Assembly: GCF_021730435.1 (NCBI RefSeq)
Contig: NZ_JABWGX010000002.1
Coordinates: forward strand, 62,001-126,000
Direction of reading: 5' to 3'
DNA from: Xanthobacter agilis
Lineage (GTDB): Bacteria; Pseudomonadota; Alphaproteobacteria; Rhizobiales; Xanthobacteraceae
DNA length: 64,000 bases
The notes under the pieces are model-generated. The model saw only the letters and a list, made by a program, of their open reading frames with translations, was not told the DNA's origin and searched no databases. Position 1 is the stretch's first letter, and every line of letters starts with the position of its first letter. The position numbers were made by a program, and so were the translations under genes. Of the stretch, positions 17,343 through 25,807 are shown one piece after another.

Positions 17343-18071
17343 TTAGCCGATGGCGCCCAGCGCCGGCAGGCCGTCGAGCAGCCATTGGGCGAGCTGGGGC
17401 ATGAAGCCGGTCATGAAGGCGATGCCGGTCAGGATCAGCAGGCCACCCGCCACCTTCTCCACCAGGCCGAGCCGGCGCCGGGCCGATCGCGCCCAGGCGA
17501 GGAACGGTCCGGTGAAGGCGGCGGCGATGAGGAATGGGATGCCGATGCCCGCCGCATAGACCGCCAGCAGCGCCATGCCCTTGCCGACCGACGCTTCCGC
17601 CCCCGCCACCATGAGGATGGCGGCGAGCACCGGTCCGACGCACGGCGACCAGCCGAAGCCGAACGCCAGCCCGATCCCGAACGGCGCGAGGAGCCCGGCC
17701 GGCGTCGCCACCGCGTCGAACCGCGCCTGCCGATACAAGAGCGGAATGCGCAGCAGGCCGCTCATATGCAGGCCGAACACCACCAGCAGTGCGCCGGAAA
17801 CCAGGGTCAGCGCCTCCAGATGCCGCATCAGCAGTTGCCCGAGGCCGGAGGCGGTGGCGCCGAGCAGGATGAACACGGTGGAGAAACCGAGCACGAACAG
17901 CAGCGCGGCGCCAAGCACGCGAGCCCGCGGCGGCGCGGCCTCTGCTCCCGCCGGCCCGGCGACGCCGGTGAGAAAGCCGAGATAGGCCGGCACCAGCGGC
18001 AGCACGCAGGGCGAGGCGAACGACAGGAGCCCGGCCAGAAAGGCACCGGGCAGGCTGATCTCCAGCGACAT
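17343..18071 (-). CDS. soxV: SoxV, CcdA-family thiol-electron transporter
   Basis: A 242-residue inner-membrane protein with six predicted transmembrane helices. The two conserved redox cysteines are C22 in SFASPCVLPLVPAYLGFL and C144 in FGWSPCVGPVLA, the hallmark of CcdA/DsbD-beta proteins. It moves reducing power from cytoplasmic thioredoxin to periplasmic SoxW. Start choice: the ATG at 18071 is preceded by GGAGGACC, whereas the in-frame ATG at 18083 would put that ribosome site inside the gene. It is divergent from soxS across a likely SoxR operator. The neighbouring soxW and soxS genes support SoxV rather than general CcdA. Confidence 0.92.
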   Translation of the reverse strand: MSLEISLPGAFLAGLLSFASPCVLPLVPAYLGFLTGVAGPAGAEAAPPRARVLGAALLFVLGFSTVFILLGATASGLGQLLMRHLEALTLVSGALLVVFGLHMSGLLRIPLLYRQARFDAVATPAGLLAPFGIGLAFGFGWSPCVGPVLAAILMVAGAEASVGKGMALLAVYAAGIGIPFLIAAAFTGPFLAWARSARRRLGLVEKVAGGLLILTGIAFMTGFMPQLAQWLLDGLPALGAIG

Positions 18072-18165
18072 GGTCCTCCCCATGCACGTTCTCGGACGCG
18101 GTTCGGAAGACCCGCCGCGCGCCGCCCGCTGCGTTGACCCGCCGCAGCTTCTTCTCTTGATCAAG

Positions 18166-18203
18166 ATATATGCGAATGCGATTATATGAGAAGCAAAATC
18201 GCA
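18166..18203. promoter_or_regulatory. SoxR operator candidate between soxV and soxS
   Basis: This AT-rich stretch holds an imperfect 22-bp dyad beginning ATATA and ending TATAT (18166-18187). It also holds a perfect inverted repeat TGCGATT (18177-18183) / AATCGCA (18197-18203). It lies between the divergent soxV and soxS starts. In Paracoccus pantotrophus the soxS-soxV gap is a reported SoxR binding region. An in-frame ATG at 18186 falls inside the site and is unlikely to be the soxS start. Confidence 0.55.
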
Positions 18204-18218
18204 CATAAAGGCCGTGGA

Positions 18219-18605
18219 ATGACGCCTCGCGCCCGCTCCCTTGCCGTCGTGCCGGCGCTCCTGCTGGCTCTCGTGTTCGCCATCGCCGGCACGGGTCCCG
18301 CGCGGGCGGGTGAACTCGTGGTGTTCGAGCGCAAGGGCTGCGTCTATTGCCAGAGGTTCGAGCGGGACGTGGCGCCGCTCTATGGCAAGACCGACGAGGG
18401 CCGGCGCGCGCCCTTGCGCCGGGTCGATGTTTCGCAAGGGCCGCCCCGCGACGTCGCGCTTGCGGCCCCGGTGCGGTTCACGCCCACCTTCGTGCTGGTG
18501 GAAGACGGCCACGAAGTGGGGCGCATTACGGGTTATGCTTCGGATGAAGCGTTCTGGGGTCTCATCGGTGCGTTGACGGCACGGCTCGCACCGGCCCGGC
18601 CATGA
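18219..18605 (+). CDS. soxS: SoxS, periplasmic thioredoxin-like reductant of the Sox system
   Basis: A 128-residue protein with a Sec signal (MTPRARSLAVVPALLLALVF...GPARA, residues 1-30) and an active site C41-V-Y-C44 in FERKGCVYCQRF. The cis-Pro segment is VRFTPTFVLVEDG. SoxS in Paracoccus reactivates SoxYZ by reducing it. The ATG at 18219 is chosen over the in-frame ATG at 18186 because AAAGG (18206-18210) precedes it and the upstream ATG lies in the operator. It overlaps the alternative ATG of soxR by 4 nt. The soxS-soxR-soxT order is known from other sox loci. Confidence 0.85.
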   Translation: MTPRARSLAVVPALLLALVFAIAGTGPARAGELVVFERKGCVYCQRFERDVAPLYGKTDEGRRAPLRRVDVSQGPPRDVALAAPVRFTPTFVLVEDGHEVGRITGYASDEAFWGLIGALTARLAPARP

Positions 18606-18643
18606 GGCCGGGGGCCACCGTCGAGAGACAAGAGGTTCAAGAT

Positions 18644-19018
18644 ATGCCGCCCATCGTGTCCACGCGGATCGCGGACGAGCTGCGCGAAGGCCCGGAGATT
18701 TCTCCCGAGCTCGATCAGCTCATGCGCAACGCGCGCAAGGCCAGCGACTTCCTGAAGGCCCTCTCCCACGAGAACCGGCTGCTGCTGCTGTGCCTCCTGG
18801 CCGAGCGGGAGCTTTCGGTGACGGAGCTGGAAAACATCCTGTCCCTGCGCCAGCCCACCGTGTCCCAGCAATTGGCGCGGCTGCGCCTCGACGGGCTGGT
18901 GACCACAAGGCGCGAGGGCAAGGCCATCTATTACAGCCTCGCCAATGATGATGTGCGCCGCGTTATCTCGGTGATCTACGACATCTATTGCGGAACCGCG
19001 CGCAGCGGAGAAAAATAG
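18644..19018 (+). CDS. soxR: SoxR, ArsR-family persulfide-sensing repressor
   Basis: A 124-residue winged-helix repressor (HTH core ELSVTELENILSLRQPTVSQQLARLRLDGLV). From this start its only cysteines are C50 (RLLLLCLLAE) and C116 (IYDIYCGTA), 66 residues apart. That equals the C41-C107 spacing of the Rhodobacter SqrR persulfide sensor, so sensing through a tetrasulfide bridge is likely. It should repress the sox promoters and release DNA when thiosulfate-derived sulfane is present. The ATG at 18644 has AAGAGG upstream; an alternative ATG at 18602 overlaps the soxS stop (ATGA) and would add 14 residues. Confidence 0.92.
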   Translation: MPPIVSTRIADELREGPEISPELDQLMRNARKASDFLKALSHENRLLLLCLLAERELSVTELENILSLRQPTVSQQLARLRLDGLVTTRREGKAIYYSLANDDVRRVISVIYDIYCGTARSGEK

Positions 19019-19140
19019 CCGGCCAATCGCGCCGTGCCGCTAAGGGACGCAACGCCACGTCCCGCGCCGGCAGCGCCCGCAATTTCAGCAAGAGCGTGTC
19101 TGTCTCTTGCGCACGGAATTGCCAAAAAACAAATCGTTAG

Positions 19141-19176
19141 AGCCTTTCCGGTGAACCTCTGTTCAGCGGAAAGGCT
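19141..19176 (+). repeat. perfect hairpin in the soxR-soxT gap
   Basis: AGCCTTTCCG (19141-19150) and CGGAAAGGCT (19167-19176) form a 10-bp perfect stem, extended inward by TGAAC/GTTCA after one G-G mismatch, around a CTCT loop. It ends about 3 nt before the soxT ribosome site (GGGAGGAGG). It may be an attenuator, an RNA-stability element or one copy of a dispersed intergenic repeat. Confidence 0.5.
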
Positions 19177-19195
19177 CAAGGGAGGAGGCGGCGCC

Positions 19196-20302
19196 ATGGA
19201 CCTTTCAAGCCCCTGGTGGGCTGCGCTCGCAGGTCTGCTGGTCGGAGGCCTCGCGGGTTTCTGTGTGTTCCGGGCGCGGCTGTGCACCTTCGGCGCCCTC
19301 GAGGACGCCATGGTGGGGCACGACTGGCGGCGCATGAAGGTGTTCGGCCTCGCTCTGGGCCTCGCCATCGCCGGCACCCAACTCCTGGTCACCGCCGGCA
19401 TCCTCGCGCCGGAGCATACCAATTACGTGCCGGCGGCGCTGCCATGGCTCGGCATCCTCCTGGGCGGCCTGCTGTTCGGGCTCGGCATGGCGCTGGTGGG
19501 CACCTGCGCCTTCGGCTCGCTGGTGCGGCTCGGCTCCGGCGACCTGCGCAGCCTGGTGGTGCTCCTGGTGTTCGGCGCCGTGGCCTATGCGACCCTGCGC
19601 GGTATCTTCGCCGGCATCCGCGTCGACGGGCTGGAGCGCATCGCCATCGCCGTCCCATCGGGCACCCGGGCGGATCTGCCCTCCCTGCTGGGCCGCCTCG
19701 CCGGGCACGACATCCGAGCGTGGCTGGCGGGCCTGTCCGCCCTCGGCCTCGTCACGATGGCGGTGATGGACAAGCGGCTGCGGCGCGCGCCGCGCCTGAT
19801 GACGGCGGGCCTGGTGCTCGGTCTCGGCGTGGTGGCCGGCTGGCTCGCCACCACCGTGCTCGTGGACGAGTTCGCCCACCCCAGCGCCCCCCAGAGCCTC
19901 ACCTTCGTGTCGCCAGTGGCGCGCAGCCTGTTCGGCCTGCTGTTCGAGCGCGAAAGCCTCGCGGAGTTCGGTGCCGGCAGCGTCTTCGGCGTGGCGCTCG
20001 GAGCCTTCATCGCGGCCCGGCGCGCCGACCTGTTCCGCTGGGAGGCGTTCGACGACCCGCGCGAGATGAAACGCCACCTGCTCGGCGCAGTCCTTATGGG
20101 GGCCGGCGGCATCCTGTGCGGCGGCTGCACCATCGGCCAGGGTCTCACCGCCGGCTCGCTGTTCGCCTTATCGTGGCCGCTGGCCATGGCGGGCATGGCG
20201 GCCGGCGCCCGGCTCGGCATTGCCTTGCTCATGGAAGGCTCGCTGACGCAGTTCCTGCGCTACACCGTGGTGGCCCGCCTCAACTGGCGCAACGATCCCT
20301 GA
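19196..20302 (+). CDS. soxT: SoxT, YeeE/YedE-family sulfur-compound transporter
   Basis: A 368-residue inner-membrane protein with about nine or ten hydrophobic segments. It carries two YeeE/YedE signatures with conserved cysteines: FRARLCTFGALEDA near the N terminus and GAGGILCGGCTIGQGLTAGS near the C terminus. YeeE of other bacteria takes up thiosulfate through such cysteines. In sox clusters SoxT is thought to bring a sulfur signal or substrate into the cytoplasm where SoxR can sense it. GGGAGGAGG precedes the ATG at 19196. It follows soxS-soxR on the same strand, 177 bp after soxR. Confidence 0.85.
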   Translation: MDLSSPWWAALAGLLVGGLAGFCVFRARLCTFGALEDAMVGHDWRRMKVFGLALGLAIAGTQLLVTAGILAPEHTNYVPAALPWLGILLGGLLFGLGMALVGTCAFGSLVRLGSGDLRSLVVLLVFGAVAYATLRGIFAGIRVDGLERIAIAVPSGTRADLPSLLGRLAGHDIRAWLAGLSALGLVTMAVMDKRLRRAPRLMTAGLVLGLGVVAGWLATTVLVDEFAHPSAPQSLTFVSPVARSLFGLLFERESLAEFGAGSVFGVALGAFIAARRADLFRWEAFDDPREMKRHLLGAVLMGAGGILCGGCTIGQGLTAGSLFALSWPLAMAGMAAGARLGIALLMEGSLTQFLRYTVVARLNWRNDP

Positions 20303-20344
20303 CCCCGAACCACCGCTCCCAGGCGCCGCAAGCCACAGGCTGGC

Positions 20345-20400
20345 GGGCTTGGGGCGCGGGCTTGGGGCGCGGGCTTGGGCTTGGGGCGCGGGCTTGCCCG
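20345..20400. repeat. short tandem repeat, 13-bp unit GGGCTTGGGGCGC
   Basis: GGGCTTGGGGCGC occurs at 20345-20357, 20358-20370 and 20377-20389, with a partial GGGCTT between and another after. It lies between the convergent soxT and J-domain-like genes. The core GGGCTTGGG recurs in the repeat at 27.9 kb. Confidence 0.7.
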
Positions 20401-20451
20401 ATGACACCGCAGTCCAGACCGGGCGGGGCTGGTGCACGCCCCGCCGGCGCT

Positions 20452-20928
20452 TCACGACACCGCGGCGAGCAGGGCGAGCAAGGCGTCGCGGGCCTCGGCG
20501 ATGCGCCGGTAAAGGGCATCGCTGCCGCCGGCATCGGGATGCGCCGACTTGGCGAGGCGTCGGAAGGCGGCATTGACCTGCACCACCTCCAGGGCGCCGT
20601 CCAGGGGCAATTCCAGGGTCTCGCGGTGGGCACGGGCATCGTCCCGCGGGTCGGGCGGGAACATGAAGGCCCGGCGCGCGCGCTGCGCCTCCAGGCGCAG
20701 CTCCACCTGATCGCGCTTCCAGCGCTGGCGCGACATGACGAGGCAGGCCGCGAACGCGATCCGCCCCTCGCGTTCCAGCTCATCGAAGCTGAACGGCCCG
20801 ACGATGTCATAGGGCGGCGCCAGGAAGGCGCTGCGACCCGCCTCCCCATCCTCGAACCGGCCGATGCTCACCATGTCGAGGATGCCCAGCGAGCCGTTCC
20901 AGATGACCCATTGCTCGTTATCGGTCAT
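20452..20928 (-). CDS. J-domain-like (DnaJ-type) small protein
   Basis: A 158-residue soluble protein starting MTDNEQWVIWNGSLGILDMV. The C-terminal 50 residues resemble a J domain, with the HPD signature in FRRLAKSAHPDAGGSDALYRR and flanking helices (VNAAF; IAEARDALLALL). J domains stimulate the ATPase of Hsp70 chaperones. The N-terminal 100 residues are not recognised; a Pro/Arg-rich stretch separates the halves. The ATG at 20928 is chosen, with an alternative at 20949; neither has a strong ribosome site. It stands alone, converging on soxT. The role is unknown. Confidence 0.75.
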   Translation of the reverse strand: MTDNEQWVIWNGSLGILDMVSIGRFEDGEAGRSAFLAPPYDIVGPFSFDELEREGRIAFAACLVMSRQRWKRDQVELRLEAQRARRAFMFPPDPRDDARAHRETLELPLDGALEVVQVNAAFRRLAKSAHPDAGGSDALYRRIAEARDALLALLAAVS

Positions 20929-21156
20929 GGCGCGCGCGTTTCCATACATGAGCCGGCGCCATGCCTACCGTTTTGTCGCGAAAGGCCCCGGCGACCGGGT
21001 CGTCAGCGCGTCCATGCAGGTTCGGCGCCAACCGCGCCGCGCGGGCCGGTCGCGACCTCCCGCATCGCAGGTCTCCGCCGTGGGCAGGCCCCCAAAATGC
21101 GTGCGGCCGGAGCGCTCGTCACGAGCGTCCGGCCGCAGCATGGGGATCAGATCCGC

Positions 21157-22425
21157 TCAGACCTTGTGTTCATAAAGCAGGCGGGCGCGGATGGTGCCCT
21201 CCAGGGCACGGATATCCTCAAGCACCCGCTGGCTGTCGGCGGCCGAGGCATCGGCATCGAGCACCACATAGCCGACGTCGGCATAGGTCTCATAATACTG
21301 GGCGGCGATGTTGACCGAGTGCCGCGCCAGCACCTCGTTCAGCCGGCCGAGCATGCCCGGCAGGTTGCGTTGCACCTGGATAAAGCGGGTGCCGAGCGGG
21401 CGCGCGGGAAGCTGCACCTGCGGGAAGTTCACCGCGCCCACGGTGGAGCCGGTGTCGCTATAGTCGAGGAGCTTGCGCGCCACCTCGGAGCCGATGCGCT
21501 CCTGCGCCTCCAGGGTGGAGCCGCCGATGTGCGGGGTGAGAATGACATTCTCCAGCCCCTGCAGCGGCGAGACGAACAGCTCGCCATTGGCGCGCGGCTC
21601 CACCGGGAACACGTCCACGGCGGCGCCCAGGAGGCGGCCTTCGCGCAGGGCCTCGGCGAGGGCATCGAGGTCCACCACGGTGCCGCGGCTGTTGTTGATG
21701 AAATAGGAGCCCGGCTTCATGGCCGCGATCTCCTCGCGACCGATCATGTTGTGGGTCGACTGCGTCTCGGGCACATGCAGGCTCACCACGTCGCTCTGCG
21801 CCAGCAGGTCCTTCAGGCTCGCCGTGGGTTCGGTGTTGCCGAGGCGCAGCTTGTCGACCACATCATAGAAGATGACCCGCATGCCCATGGCTTCGGCCAG
21901 GTAGGAGAGCTGCGAGCCGATGTTGCCGTAGCCGACGATGCCGAGCGTCTTGCCGCGCACCTCGTAGCTGTTGGTGGCGGACTTGTCCCACAGCCCCTTG
22001 TGCGCGGCGGCCGAGCGCGAGGGAATGCGGCGCAGCAGCATGACGATCTCGCCGATCACCAGCTCGGCCACGCTGCGCGTGTTGGAGAAGGGCGCGTTGA
22101 ACACCGGGATGCCGTGGACCCGGCAGGCGTCGAGCTCCACCTGATTGGTGCCGACGCTGAAGCAGCCCACCGCGATCAGCCGGTCGGCGGCCTCCAGCAC
22201 CTTGGCGGTGACATGGGTCCGCGAGCGGATGCCCAGAACGTGCACCCCCTTCACCGCCTCCAGCAGCGCGTCGCCTTCCAGCGCCTTGGAGAGGCGCGTG
22301 AGGTTGCTGTAGCCGGCGGACGTCATCATCTCCACAGCGCTGTCGTTCACGCCTTCGAGAAGCAGGACCTTGATCTTGTCCTTGGCCAGCGACAGATGCG
22401 ACGTATGGGAATGGCTGTCGTTCAC
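21157..22425 (-). CDS. serA: D-3-phosphoglycerate dehydrogenase
   Basis: A 422-residue D-2-hydroxyacid dehydrogenase catalysing the first step of serine synthesis. The Rossmann motif GIVGYGNIGSQLSYLAE, the substrate Arg in NNSRGTVVDLDAL, the catalytic Glu region (ANGELFVSP) and the His in ILTPHIGGSTLEAQE are present. A C-terminal ACT domain (GMLGRLNEVLARHSVNIAAQYYE) suggests feedback control by serine, as in the E. coli-type enzyme of similar length. The start is GTG at 22425 with AGGA about 11 nt upstream. It stands alone without serC. Confidence 0.95.
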   Translation of the reverse strand: MNDSHSHTSHLSLAKDKIKVLLLEGVNDSAVEMMTSAGYSNLTRLSKALEGDALLEAVKGVHVLGIRSRTHVTAKVLEAADRLIAVGCFSVGTNQVELDACRVHGIPVFNAPFSNTRSVAELVIGEIVMLLRRIPSRSAAAHKGLWDKSATNSYEVRGKTLGIVGYGNIGSQLSYLAEAMGMRVIFYDVVDKLRLGNTEPTASLKDLLAQSDVVSLHVPETQSTHNMIGREEIAAMKPGSYFINNSRGTVVDLDALAEALREGRLLGAAVDVFPVEPRANGELFVSPLQGLENVILTPHIGGSTLEAQERIGSEVARKLLDYSDTGSTVGAVNFPQVQLPARPLGTRFIQVQRNLPGMLGRLNEVLARHSVNIAAQYYETYADVGYVVLDADASAADSQRVLEDIRALEGTIRARLLYEHKV

Positions 22426-22773
22426 GATCTCAGCGTCCTTCAGCGATAGGTGAGCAAGCGGCGGGAAACCGGAGTGGGAAGCTCGGGACGACTCGACACG
22501 GCGGTTTCATCGCCCGCGGAGCGCTGATCCGCGGGCGGGCGAGAACTTAGCGCTTTTGATGCCCGCGTCTAGGCTCCGCAAGGTCGCTCCCCCCTCCGAA
22601 AGTCGTTGCCGTGTGCAATTGTGAAGGCAAGCGGCCCAAAACAGGGGACGGAAAGCGCGGGCGTACGGGCGCATACCGAATCAGGCCCTTTTCCCCGCCC
22701 CGCCATCGCGTCCGGGTGACGCAGCGCGAGCGTGGCCGATCCGCGCGGGGATCGGCCGCCACCCGCCGGGCCT
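22426..22773. other. gene-free region between serA and the histidine kinase
   Basis: This 348-bp stretch carries the serA promoter and the 3' region of the kinase. It contains a perfect hairpin CGCCCGCGGA (22511-22520) / TCCGCGGGCG (22528-22537) with a 7-nt loop, about 90 bp before the serA start, which could end kinase transcripts or lie in the serA leader. No coding sequence is supported. Confidence 0.5.
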
Positions 22774-24162
22774 TCACACCGGGATGCGCACCGTTGCGCG
22801 CAGGCCGCCGAGGGGACTGTCGGCGAGAACGATGTCGCCGCCATGGGTGCGCGCCACGTCGCGGGCAATGGCAAGGCCGAGGCCGGAACCGCCCTCGTCC
22901 TGGTTGCGCGCATCGTCGAGCCGCAGGAACGGACGGAACACCTCGTCGCGCTTGGCCTCCGGAATGCCCGGCCCGTCGTCGTCCACGTTCACGATCAGCC
23001 AGCGGGCGTCGCGGGTGCCGGAGATCTCGACCGTGTCCGCATGGCGCACCGCATTGTTCACGAGATTGCCGATGCAGCGCTTCAATTGCTCGCCCTTCAC
23101 CTCCACCAGCGGCGGCCCCATGAAGCTTGCGCGCGCGGTGGCGCCGTCGCGCTCCGCATTCTGCCGCAGATCCTCGATGAGGGCCCCCATGTCGGTGAGC
23201 GAGGTCTGCTCGCCCGGATCACCGCGAGCGAAGGCAAGATAGGCCTCCAACATGCCCTGGAGTTCATCCACGTCCTTCTTGAGGGCGGCGGTGTCGGCAT
23301 TGTCCGGCAGGAAGGCCAGCTCCAACTTGAAGCGCGTCAGGATGGTGCGCATGTCATGGGAGACACCCGCCAGCATGGTGGTGCGCTGCTCGATCTGCCG
23401 CTCGATGCGCCGCTTCATCTCCAGGAACGCCACCGACGCCCGCCGCACCTCCCGCGCGCCGCGGGGCCGGAAATTCTCCACGTCCCGCCCCTTGCCGAAC
23501 GCCTCGGCCGCGTCCGCCAGATTTTCGATGGGCCGGATCTGGTTGCGCAGGAACAAGATGGCCACGGTGAGCAGCACCAGCGAGGTGCCCACCATCCACA
23601 GAAGGAAGATGTGGGAGTTGGAGGCATAGGCGGTGTTGCGCTGGGCGAAGATGCGCAGCACCGCGTCATCCATCTTCACCCGCACCTCGATCAGGTTGGA
23701 GCGGCCCACCGTGTCGATCCAGAACGGCCGGCTCACCTTTTGCCCGATCTCGCGGGACAAGGCGCTGTCGAGCACGGAAAAGAAGGGCTTGGGCCCTGGC
23801 GGCGGCAGCGGATCGGGAGCCAACACCGCCACGTTGAGCTGAAGGTCGCGCCAGGCGATGCGCCGCAGGAGGGCATGGTCATCGGTGGCGGGCAGGGCGC
23901 CGTAAAGCGCCACCACCGCCGAAATGTCCTGGCTGACGGCCGCCGACAGCCGGCGCGTCACCGTGTTGTAGTGGCGCTCCATGAACACGAACGCTACCAC
24001 CGATTGCAGCAGCACCATGGGCGTCACGATGATGAGCAGCGAGCGCGGGTAGAGCCCCTTCGGCGTCACCCGGTTGAACCATTGGGCAAAACGGTGGTTC
24101 GCCTCGCGCAGGAAACCGACCGCGCGACCAAGGCCCGACAGGCTGCAGTGCACCAGGCTCAA
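22774..24162 (-). CDS. EnvZ-like membrane sensor histidine kinase
   Basis: A 462-residue kinase. TM1 is about residues 40-62 (RSLLIIVTPMVLLQSVVAF), followed by a periplasmic loop, TM2 (IFLLWMVGTSLVLLTVAILFL), HAMP (NQIRPIENLADAAEAFGKG), a HisKA box with GVSHDMRTILTRFKLEL, and an HATPase domain (CIGNLVNNAVRHAD; DDGPGIPE; GSGLGLAIARDVARTHGG). The start is TTG at 24162, overlapping the response-regulator stop (TTGA), so the pair is translationally coupled. A downstream GTG is a possible alternative start. It phosphorylates the adjacent OmpR-type regulator. The stimulus is unknown. Confidence 0.92.
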   Translation of the reverse strand: MSLVHCSLSGLGRAVGFLREANHRFAQWFNRVTPKGLYPRSLLIIVTPMVLLQSVVAFVFMERHYNTVTRRLSAAVSQDISAVVALYGALPATDDHALLRRIAWRDLQLNVAVLAPDPLPPPGPKPFFSVLDSALSREIGQKVSRPFWIDTVGRSNLIEVRVKMDDAVLRIFAQRNTAYASNSHIFLLWMVGTSLVLLTVAILFLRNQIRPIENLADAAEAFGKGRDVENFRPRGAREVRRASVAFLEMKRRIERQIEQRTTMLAGVSHDMRTILTRFKLELAFLPDNADTAALKKDVDELQGMLEAYLAFARGDPGEQTSLTDMGALIEDLRQNAERDGATARASFMGPPLVEVKGEQLKRCIGNLVNNAVRHADTVEISGTRDARWLIVNVDDDGPGIPEAKRDEVFRPFLRLDDARNQDEGGSGLGLAIARDVARTHGGDIVLADSPLGGLRATVRIPV

Positions 24163-24893
24163 GGGGTAACCACCAGCCGATAGCCGATGCCACGCACGGT
24201 CTGCAGGTAGATCGGATTGGCCGGGTCGCGCTCCAGCTTGCGGCGCAGGCGGTTCACCTGCACATCCACGGCCCGCTCGCTGGTGGCGCCGCCACCCGCC
24301 AGGGCCAGGCGCGGCACCGTCTCGCCGGGCTCCTCCGCCAGGGTGCGCAGCATGTCGCGCTCGCGCTCGGTCAGACGCACGATCTCGCCCTCACGGGACA
24401 ATTCGCCGCGCTCCAGATGGAAGATGAAATCGCCGAAGCGCACGCTCTCGATGGCCTTCTGCGGCGCCGGCAGCGCCCGCTTCAGGATGGAGCCGATGCG
24501 CAGCAGCAGCTCGCGGGGCTCGAACGGCTTGGCCAGATAGTCGTCCACCCCCGCCTCGAGGCCGGTGATGCGGTCCTCGGTCTCGGCACGGGCGGTCAGC
24601 ATCAGGATCGGCACCGCCGAGGTCTCGCGCAGGGCGCGGGCAAGGTCGAGCCCGCTCTCGCCGGGCATCATCACGTCCAGCACCAGCAGATCGAAGGTGA
24701 GGCCTTCCAGCCGGCCGCGCGCCTCGGCGGCGTTGGCGGCGGTGGTGACGCGGTAACCGTTCTCGATCAGCAGGCGCGAGAGCAGGGTACGGATGCGATT
24801 GTCGTCGTCCACCACCAAAAGGTGAGGCACGTCGTCCGGCAATTGCGGCACGGCCCGCGGATCAGGGCTGGTCTCGATGGTCGGATCGGACAT
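24159..24893 (-). CDS. OmpR/PetR-type response regulator
   Basis: A 244-residue regulator. The receiver domain (about residues 27-140) has acidic DDD, the phospho-acceptor in LLVLDVMMPGESG, and the Lys in YLAKPFEPRE. The C-terminal winged helix ends RRKLERDPANPIYLQTVRGIGYRLV. The ATG at 24893 follows GGGGAG; an upstream in-frame ATG at 24908 is less likely. It overlaps the kinase gene by 4 nt. A MarR gene lies 118 bp upstream on the same strand. A response regulator beside a MarR protein recalls petR/petP of Rhodobacter, but identity is not claimed. Confidence 0.92.
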   Translation of the reverse strand: MSDPTIETSPDPRAVPQLPDDVPHLLVVDDDNRIRTLLSRLLIENGYRVTTAANAAEARGRLEGLTFDLLVLDVMMPGESGLDLARALRETSAVPILMLTARAETEDRITGLEAGVDDYLAKPFEPRELLLRIGSILKRALPAPQKAIESVRFGDFIFHLERGELSREGEIVRLTERERDMLRTLAEEPGETVPRLALAGGGATSERAVDVQVNRLRRKLERDPANPIYLQTVRGIGYRLVVTP

Positions 24894-25011
24894 CACGGCG
24901 CTCCCCACATGTTCGTGCCGTCCCAGGCCCGGCCCGCGCGGCGGCTGGCCGTGCCTCGCCCCGGCTGTGCACGGCGCAAGCCGCCGGCGTCAAGCCCGAC
25001 CGGCCGCCCGC

Positions 25012-25563
25012 TCAGCCGCCACGCGCCCGGCGTGCGCGGTCGGCCCGCTGAATCAGGCGCTCCACGGACGCGCGATCCTCAGGATCGATCATGGCGAGAA
25101 GAAAGCGGCGCACCGTTTCCTCGGAACCCGGCCCGCAGGCGTCGAGGGCGCGGGCGATGCGCCGGCTCTGGATGCCGACGAAGTCGCGGGCGAGCTGCTC
25201 GGCCTTCTCGGTCGGATACAAAAGACGCTGGCGACGGTCGGAGGCCCCGGCCCGGCTCTCCACGAAGCCCCCGTCCACCAGCTCGCGCAGCACCCGGCCA
25301 AGGCTCTGCTTGGTGATCTGGAGGATGTCGAGCAGGTCCGCGACACGCATACCGGGGTTGCGATTCACGAAGTGGATCACACGGTGGTGAGCCCGGCCGA
25401 AGCCGATGGGCGCGAGGATCTCGTCGGGATCTCCGACGAAGTCCCTGTAAGCAAAGAATAAAAGCTCGATCAGATCCACCAGAGGCACACCGTCCCGGAC
25501 CTCGTCCGACCCGGTGCGCGCAGCGGGATCAGCCGGCGCGAGAGCGGTGTTTATGTCAGCCAT
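25012..25563 (-). CDS. MarR-family transcriptional regulator (PetP-like)
   Basis: A 183-residue winged-helix regulator. The HTH covers ADLLDILQITKQSLGRVLRELVDGGFVESRAGASDRRQRLLYPT, with the DRRQR wing typical of MarR proteins. It starts MADINTALAPADPAART at 25563; there is little ribosome-site signal, and an in-frame ATG at 25632 gives an N-terminal extension of no obvious worth. It is upstream of an OmpR/EnvZ pair on the same strand and divergent from ilvE over a 244-bp gap. The ligand and targets are unknown. Confidence 0.85.
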   Translation of the reverse strand: MADINTALAPADPAARTGSDEVRDGVPLVDLIELLFFAYRDFVGDPDEILAPIGFGRAHHRVIHFVNRNPGMRVADLLDILQITKQSLGRVLRELVDGGFVESRAGASDRRQRLLYPTEKAEQLARDFVGIQSRRIARALDACGPGSEETVRRFLLAMIDPEDRASVERLIQRADRARRARGG

Positions 25564-25807
25564 ATTGACTTTTTCGATGCGATCGTTACTTAGAAAACCA
25601 GTTTCGCGAAATGATCGGTCGCCGTCGAGCAAGAAGGTGATCGATCCTTTCGCGACATGACAGGCCGGTTGCCATGCTTTGGAGCCGGCGTAAAGATATT
25701 CCCGCGAACGAGCGCTGCAAAGGCATCAGGCCGAGAAGGCCATGCCTTCGGCGGACGACGCGGGAGGAAGCCGCGCGGACGACGCGGCCGGAAAAGGAGC
25801 GAAGAAC

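Noticed and set aside
20345-20400. Short repeats considered as a CRISPR array
   Set aside because: Units are 13 bp, contiguous and without unique spacers; no cas genes.
19216-22449. 1077-residue plus-strand frame across soxT and serA
   Set aside because: It runs out of frame with soxT and antisense to serA and has Arg/His/Ala-rich composition without domains.
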